Positions 54,301-63,300 of a stretch of DNA of 64,000 nt are shown here, piece after piece. Source of the DNA: Epinephelus fuscoguttatus (Eukaryota > Chordata > Actinopteri > Perciformes > Serranidae). Numbering within the stretch: position 1 is the first letter of the stretch; the number at the start of each line of letters is the position of its first letter. The DNA lies in NCBI RefSeq assembly GCF_011397635.1, contig NC_064770.1:36976598-37040597 (forward strand). Reading direction: 5' to 3'. Below the pieces are notes generated by a model that saw only the letters and a list, made by a program, of their open reading frames with translations, did no database searches and was not told the DNA's origin. Position numbers and translations under genes: made by a program.

Positions 54301-57300
54301 GATGCAGGAAGCAAAGAGGCAAGGAGAGGACGCAAAGCAGGAACCACAAACTGGCTCTGTTAAGACAGCGGAGGACACTGCTGACGTCCCCTCGCAGCTC
54401 GACAACGGAGAGCACAAAGACACTGAGGCCAAGGAAGATGCTAGTTCACAAGGTAAACTTTATGTACAGAACTTTTTTAATTAGTCTCGCTAATTCTCTT
54501 CACGCCATTTCTCCTAAAGTAACTCCTAAACAGACCCAATAGATCTGGTACCAGCAGGTCTGGTTTTCTTGGTGCTGTTGTTTGGTGAAAGTGTGTCAGT
54601 GATGTTTCTACGGCAACATCAAGCTCTTTACAGGACGTTCTGTTAAACATGACTCCACTGGTGCTGTTCGCCCGGTGTATGTGTGTCACACCACAGCAGC
54701 CACGGTCCATCCTGCTGCAGAGGAGAGCTGCGTGTCTAACCCTAACCCCGGCTCGGCCACCCAGGACGCAGCCGTGCCTAAAGCAGAGTCCCTTGAACCT
54801 AACAAGGAGGCGCAGCCTGCTCACTCTGGGAGCCAGGAGAGCGGGGAGTCCCCTGTGTTGGCAAAGCAGGAAAGGACAGGTACTCTGAGTCAAAGATGGA
54901 CCCATGCTCGCTCATTCAGCTCCCCCTCCACTTCATACCCTGCTGCCGGGCTGCACATCATCTTCATCTGTCTGCTTGTCTTTGCCGCTTGCCACTTTCC
55001 ATACCCCGCCTTTTTGCCATGCTCGTTTGCCATGTTGGGTGTAAGGTGTGTGGCTACACTTGTTCGTTTTGGGGCTCTACACCATAGCTATTTAAATAAA
55101 ACTCAAAGACATCCACTCACTAAAGTTTCCTCCAAGCAAAGTGCCTCTTTTAGAAAAAGTGTAAATAGAATTTTAAGCTCTAAACTTGGAGCTCAGAGCT
55201 TTCTTTCTTTCTTTTACATTTATTTCTCATGTTTTTCTTTATTTCCAAGAGGGCTAAATGTGCCTGTGTCTGCCCTGCAAGTAGTCTGATTCTTGGTTTG
55301 AAGGGACTTCGTGTCTTCTTCTTGGATTGTTGAAGCCTGGCATTTTGGCCATCGCCATCTTGAATTTTTGAAGCCAAAAGTGACCATATTTGGAGATAAC
55401 CCCAATGCTTTGGCATTTACAGTTGTGGTTGACAGTTAACTGTAAACTAATTTTCGCTACCAAAAGACAGGCTTCAAACTATCAAAAACAAATGTACTTA
55501 CTGGAAAAACTGAACATCTTTGTTCTTTAGATGGTCTTGTAGTTCAGCCAGACGGTGAACAGGAGGTTTTTAGGCAACTAAAATGTTACGATTAACCTCT
55601 ATGAACTGAAAACACACTGAAAAAATGACAGCTGCGGTACATTACCTAACCAAAGTTGTTGCTGTGGTCGGGACTTGTCAATGAATGGCACCAACCTGTC
55701 ACTGAAAGTGGACACAGCCTTAATTATGTGTAACTTTAAGCCTTAATAACATTTGAATGAGTGAGTTGTATAAGAATTCACCTCCCGTACAATTGTCATG
55801 AATGTGAAAGTTAGCTTTAGAGACCAAAACCATTTTTGTACCAGGTTGTAAACATGTTTATTTCTGCTGTAAAGTTGGGCATTTTATCATGGGGGTCTAT
55901 GGGGACTGACTCGCTCTTGGAGCCAGCCTCAAGTGGCCATTAGAGGAACTGCAGTTTTTGGCACTTTTGCATTGGCCCCGAAGGATGCTGCAGGGTGAAC
56001 AGTCGAATTGATTGGCTCATTTGAGTGAAGCTGTTGCTGTATTAACTCGATTAGCTGCGAGCATTGTCTATAGCCCTGACCGTCAGGGGGAAAAAAGCAA
56101 AACTCTGCAAAGATTATTATTTATTCTCATTAATTTATCAAAACTTACTCATGGTTCTGGATGTAAGTGTCACTTGGTCTGGGTCCGGACGACATTGTGC
56201 CATTTGGTGATGCCTGCTTTATACATTTGTAATTCTGTAGTCAGGACAGGAAACTAAATCTGGTTAAGGAATTTTTTTTGAATGACAGATTTTGTTCATT
56301 CATTGTTGTTTTTTCTAATTGAACTTGAGGAGGTGTTCTAAGGTTTGTTTATGGATGAATTAAAATGGAAAAACTAAGACCTTGATGGAGGCTGTAATTA
56401 ATGCAGCGTACACCATTCCTGGCAAAGCTGGTGTAATATGGACATGATTGTAGGTGTTCCAGAGCTTTGAATTTAGACTGTTTATTTATATTTTCTTATA
56501 CCTCTGCCATGTCTGCTAGGTTTAGATATCTGTCCAATGTTCTGTCTGACAGACCAGTGTGGCTGTTCCCTCTGGGTTTAATCATATGTCACAGATAATG
56601 TGTGACTGGTCTCAGTTCTGTTCAGATATTGTATGTTTGTTGTGTCCATGCTAACTGGAGTATTTGTGTTTCCCCTTTTGTTTAACATGACTTCAGACTG
56701 TGTGCTTTGTGTCTCTGACCAATTTTATGTTATATAGTACCTAGCGGAGAACTGAATTTCTATTTCCTTCAGCCTCTATGAATGGCACACCCTGTACGAG
56801 AGGACTTTGTGGGTGCTTTAACCTGAACATAAGTCACATTTTCAAGAGTCGTAGCTTTAGTCATTAAGTCCTTATTTCTTTGAGTGACTCAACCAAAACA
56901 TTGCAGCTCTTACCACTCATGCAACACTCAAGTGACCATAATTGGCCTGATCCTTTTTCAGATTCCTTTTCACAGCATCTCTTCATTATTTTCAGCAAAC
57001 ATCTAATTAGCTTGTGAAGATATTTTCTCCTTTCATTTAATTTCTCCCGCGAGACCTTGAGCTGTTGCAGGTCATTTACTGCCGTTCGTCTTGTCTTGAC
57101 CTACTCTGAGCATCAGCGCTAGATGTTCTTTTTTATTTTTGGTGCTTTGCATTGCATTTCTTGTCTTGTGTGATTTGTCATCCTCTGCACTCATGTCCTT
57201 GAAAAGCATGTTTCTGGCACTGTGGTAGACAGCAGCTAGCACACCATGTCTGTCCCAACCGGCTCCTTATTCTCATTCCAATTTATGGGCATTTGGGTGG

Positions 57301-60300
57301 GTTCCTGTTGCTCAGACAAAAGGCTCTCTGCCTGGAAGCCCCACCTGCCACCTCTTCAACAAAGAGCTTATATATATGCAGAACTCCCTCCCCTAACAAC
57401 TCAAAGGCAGAGCTGGTGTCTTGGATTGGTTTTTGGAGCTGTGTAGCCTTTCCTGTCCAAGACTGTTTGGTTTTATAGGTCTCACTGGACTGATGAAGCA
57501 CTTAATGGTCCACTGAAGATTGTTTTGTTATGCAAATGTCAAGTCTTGCGACCTGGTGTTACACTGAATCAGGTCTGAACAAGCTGTACTGAGAATATCC
57601 CAATTTTCGAGGTTGTGCCGGTGTAATTTTGTTTACATGGTTGCCATCTTTGCTTAAAGCACGTTGCTTGTATTCACTGTCACTCCTTGCATCCCTAAAC
57701 CTCCCTGTTACCCCTGTACTCAGTCTCTCCAAACTTATTTTTTAGATGAGGATGTAAAAGCAGAGTCTAGCAGTGAAGAAAAGCACCCTGATGATTCCCA
57801 AGATCAGCCACAGCAGCAGTCCTCTCAGCCAGAGGCGAGCAGCAGCAGCGGCAGCAGCCAGGCTTCAGTCCTCAGGAAACCAGAGCAGCCGGACCTGGCC
57901 GATCGGTCCTCCCAGTCCTCTTTCACCAGTCAAGATGGGACAGGTAAACACGAGTGTTCGAAAAGTTGATCTACCCTGAGTTTAGAATCAGTAAGTTTGT
58001 GTCAAATTGTGAGTTTGTTATTGCACTGATGATGTTATCTTCTTTCTGAATGACAGAAGAGTACAACGACAGGGTCAAAGGTGACAGAGGGAGAGCAGCA
58101 GGACGGGAATCAAACAACCAAACACCCAGAGGCAGCAAAGAGGTAAGGCACTGTGTGGTTTTAATGCCTATGCGCCAGCTATAGATGTGGCCGGCAGCAT
58201 TATGTGTGTGTTGTCCATTCGTCGTATTCCCGTGAACGTGTTATCAAAAACAATTTCTTCAAATTTGTCACGTACGTTCAATTGAACTCAACAATGAACT
58301 GATTAGATTTTGGGTCACTGTTATCTTGTCTGTCTCATTTTTGTGACCAAGATATTTCAAAAACACCCTTCATGGAATTTTTTAAAATTTGGCACAAACA
58401 TTCACTTGGAGTCACTGATAAACTGATTTGATTTTAGTTGCTAAAGGTCAAAGTCGCTGTAACCCTGCATCTATCTCATTCCTGTGAGAATGATATCTCA
58501 AGAATTCCTTGAGGGAATTAATTCAAATTTGGCACAAATGTCCACATTGAATCAAGGATAAAGTGATTAGAATTCGATGGCCATAAGTCAAGGTCACTGT
58601 GACCCCGTTCATGGCATTCTCTTGAATGTGATATCTGAAGAACACCTTAAGGGAGGTTTCTTCAAATTTGGCACAAATGTCCACTTCAAATCAAGGATGA
58701 ACTGATTCAGTTTTGTTGGTCAAAAGTCAAGGTTATTGTGACTCACCTCCAGCTCATTCTCATGAATGTGATATCTCAAGAACCTCTCTCAGGGAATTTT
58801 GGAAAACTTTGGTACAAACGTCCCCTTGAAAGCAATGAACTGCGTAGAATTTCGTGGTCAAAGGGCAAGGTTGCTGTGACCTTGCGTTCCTCTTATTCTC
58901 ATGAAGGCAATATCTCATCCATATTTTCACAGACATGGATATAAACTAACATTCATGATAGTAATATTAATCTAGTATTGGAGCCACAAGCTGAGTGCAT
59001 CCTGAATAAAGCAACTTACATTTTTAAGACTCATGCTTAAGTTGAATGTCATGTTCCTTCTTATGTTCCAGTCATCTCCTGTACGCTCTGATGGCGAATC
59101 TTCACGTCTCAGCCTCTTCAAAAGGGACCTAGCAGTCAATCTGAACAACTTGTTCAAACTGGGTCAGGAGGGTAAATACAGGGTCTACCACAACCAGTAC
59201 AGCACCAACGTCCTGGCCCTTAACAAGCACCAGCACCGAGAGGACCACGACAAGAGGCGCCACCTCTCCCACAAGTTCAGCTTGACCACCGCGGCAGAGT
59301 TCAAATGGAACGGCTCTATCTACGGTTCACGGAGCCTGACTGTCTCCACCCTGCGTCTCACCATCATCCAGTTGGAGACCAATGTCCCTGGACCATTTAT
59401 GCATCCTAACTGGGCGTCGCACAGGTAAACCTCAGATCGAACTTATGTGAAGGCCTCAGGGAAATACATTGATGTTTCACACGTGCAAAATATAATGATC
59501 CACTTTTACCTGGTGTGGGAGTTTCAAATATGATGAAGCTTTATGGAAGAAACATACAGTTGTGCTGTGTTATCTGTTGTTTGATAGAGTTTGTCTCTTT
59601 TTTATTCCAGGACCAACTGGAACAAAGCAGTGCAGATGTGCAGTAAGGCCAGGGAATTTGCTTTGGCCTTGGCCATACTGGAGTGTGCCATCAAACCAGT
59701 GGTTATGCTGCCAGTGTGGAAAGATTCTCTTGGACACACAAGGTAAAGGAAAAACAAAATTAATTGTATGAACTGTATGGCAATCAAACAAATGTTGGCT
59801 ACACACACTACTTGCACACACACTGCTTTCCAAAGGACTCAGGATCTGCGTCACTACACTTGAGATCGCTTCAATTCATTCAGAGTACACTTCTGTTGAG
59901 CAAACAAGAAGCAGACTCAATAAGACTTCATAGCCTACTGTACTCTGTTGCTCCAGGCTACATCGTATGACGTCAATGGAGCGGGAGGATAAAGAGAAAG
60001 TGAAAAAGCGAGAGAAAAAGCTGGAGGATGAGGAGACACTGCAACAAGCCACCTGGGTGAAGTACACCATCCCCATCAAGCACCAGGTAAAACAACAGTG
60101 GCCTCAGAGAAGGTTTCACATCATACATACTGATCAAAAACAGTGCGTCCAAAAGTTTTTTTGTCTTAGGAGTCCCCACAGCGCCATCAGATTAGCCCAA
60201 GAAATGCTACCCATTCATCAATTAATTGATTAATTAATTGAAAGTGTATGTTGTTAGAGTATTCTTTTCATGCAGTTAAACTGTCCATGTGACCACATAT

Positions 60301-63300
60301 CACTTATTTTAGCTATTTCAACTATTTAAGCTATTTATCCATTACTTTAACCTAACATTATATCTCTTAGCCATACATCCATTACTTTTAGCTATTTTAA
60401 CCAATTTTCCATTACTTTTAGCTATTTTAACCAATTTTCCATTACTTTAGCTAACGTTAGCAACCGTTATCCATTACTTTTAGCTCTTTCAACTGTTTAT
60501 CCATTACTTTTAGTTAACTATTTCAGCCATTTATTCATTACTTGTAGCGGCTGCAACTAACAATTATTTTCATTGTCGACTAATCTGTCGATTATTTCTT
60601 CGATTAGTCAACTAATCATTTTATCGAAAAATGTGTATCTGTCTCTCCCAAACCCAAAAACTATGTCATCTAATGTCTTGTTTCGTACTCACGCCAAAGG
60701 GTTTTAGTTGACCGTCATGGGAGAGTGTGTAAAGCTGACAATATCTGAATGTAAGAAGCTGCAGTAAGAGTATTTTGGGTACTTTTATAGTACTTATCTA
60801 TGAAAAATGACTCAAACCGATTAGTCGACTACTAAAATAGTCACAGATTATTTTAATAGTCGATTAGTCATTTATTAGTCGACTAATCGTTGCAGCTCTA
60901 CTTGTAGCTAACTTTAGCAGCAGTTTATTCATTACTTTTAGCTAACGTCAGCAGCAGTTTATCCATCACTTTTAGCTAATGTTAGCAGCAGTTTATCCAT
61001 TACTTGTAGCTAATGTCAGCAGCAGTTTATCCATCACTTTTAGCTAACGTCAGAAGCAGTTTATTCATTACTTTTAGCTAACGTCAGCAACTGTTTATCA
61101 TAACTTTTAGCTGACTTTATCAACCATTTATTCAGATATTTTAGCGATCCTAAGCAACCGTTTATTCAGTTATTTTAATTAACTTTAGCAACTATTTATG
61201 CATTACTTACATAGTGAATTTTAGCAACCTCTTATCCACTAATTTTAGCTAACTTAAGTAACCATTTTTCCATTACATTTAGCTAACATTAGCAACCATT
61301 TATCCATTACTTTTCGCTGACATTAGCAACCATGTATCCATTACTTTTAGATAAATATTTCTGCCATTTATGCAATACTTTTAGTGAACTTTATTTCCAT
61401 TATTTTTAACTTTTTCAACCATTTCTTCATTACTTCTGGCTAACTATTTCAGCTGTTTATCCCGTGCTTTTACTGTTGCACTATTTTTTAGCTTTTTTTT
61501 TCAAGCATTTATTCTTGTTTCCTGTTTAGGCCAAACTGTTAAAAAATAATTTTCACACACTCTTAATACAACTCATAGTGTTCAAATCACATATGTATAT
61601 TTTTCAATGAGTTTAGCTTATCCACAATCTTTCCATGTTCCCCCTGACAACTGCACAAGTACCCCCTGGGGTTCAAGTACTCAAGGGTTGGCAGTCACTG
61701 ACCTTGTGCATTGAAAGATTGAAGTAGTGGTATATTGGTATGGTGTTGACACATGGTGTGGGATTTTGGTCTTCATACTGTTAAAGAGCTCTAATATTTA
61801 AGGCTGCTCTACAGTTGATGCTGTTGATGTGTATAAATGTCTGAAATTATTATGGATATTCATCTGAAAGCTTCATTATTTTGTTTCCTCATCAAGGTAT
61901 GGAAGCAGAAGGGGGAGGAGTACAGAGTTACAGGGTATGGCGGCTGGAGCTGGGTCAGTAAGACTCATGTGCCGCGGTTTGTCCCAAGGCTTCCAGGAAA
62001 CACAAATGTAAACTACCGCAAGGAGCTGGAGGGTAAGGGCTAAACTGGCAATGTTTCCTCAATAAATTCTCTTGCCGCTGCTGCTAACACTTTGGCTCAT
62101 ATCATACTTTTTTCCTACTGTCTTTATAGCTAAAATGAGGAAGGAAAATGCAGCAGCTTGCACTAATAAGCAGAAAAAATTGATGGAAACTGAGAAGCTG
62201 ACTACTGAAAACACATCGGAAGAAGCAAATGAACAATCCATCAGTGCATCATCTGAGAGCACCTCATCAGAGGGCACCTCATCAGAGGGGGACAACAAAC
62301 CTCAGACCTCCAAAGAAGAAGAAGAAAAACCCACAGAGGAAGAGGAGCATGGAAAGAATGTTGAAGAAAAGAAAGAAGAAGAAAAAATGGAGGTTGACCC
62401 CTGCCCAGAAACTGCTGCTCCCAGTGACGAGAAAGGTAAATGTTTTAAATTAAATTTCCTCTCCTTGATTCTGTTTGTGGAGGGATATATGTTCCCATCA
62501 TCCTCTGACCTCTGTGACTCTTTGTTACAGATAAAGCTGACAGCAAAGACCCTTCCTCAGCTTCTGGGCAGCCTCTGAGGGAAGAACCAATCCAGAAAGT
62601 TGAACAACCTACAAAGGAGGAGAGCACTGCATCCAAGCCCTACTATGATGTTGTTAATGTCAGTGAGGGCTTCCAGCTGCGGACGGCTTACAAGAAGAAG
62701 GTAAAGCCCTCCAAGCTGGACGGGCTTCTAGAGCGCCGGGTAAAACAGTTCACCTTGGAGGAGAAGCAGAGGCTGGAGCGGATGAGACAGGCATCCCTGC
62801 TGTCCAAAATGGTCGGCACGAAGCCTACACCCGGGGTTAAGACTGAAGGATCCGCAACAGTCAAACCGCAGCCTGCTGTGACCCAGTGTGTTAAAGAAGA
62901 GAAGGAGGAGAGCCTTCAGATGAAAGATCAAGTTGTTAAAAAGCTCGACTTTGAGCAGGAGGAGACGAAGATCAAAGACATCAAATCAGAAACCTCAGCA
63001 CCCAACCACAGCAAGCAGACGGAGGTGAACGCTGTGCAGGGGAACTGTGGGGACTCTGTAGCTCACAAAGAAGTGAACGGAGGACCCCTCGCCACCGCAG
63101 AGCTCAACAGTATAAACAATTGTATATCAGATGCAATAGAAAGCAAAGAAAAAACACAGAACCCAGAGGTGGCTCGAGTGGGAGAGAACCCTAAGAAACG
63201 TGGGTATGAGGAAATGGAGCAAGGCAGTGAGCAGAGCATGGAGGTAGACCAAAGCAAGACCAGTGCGGTGCAGGTGAATGGGAAGACTGGGGATACCGCT

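Larger units (their letters stand above)
60087..61896 (+). other. bptf intron 10
   Basis: This 1.8-kb intron has a GTAAAA donor and a CATCAAG acceptor. It is dominated by the AT-rich minisatellite at 60296-61480 and the MITE inside it. No exon was seen. Confidence 0.85.

Noticed and set aside
54675-55289. 204-codon frame read through bptf exon 5 into the next intron
   Set aside because: The first part is exon 5. After 54879 a GT donor is present and the following codons lack the linker composition.
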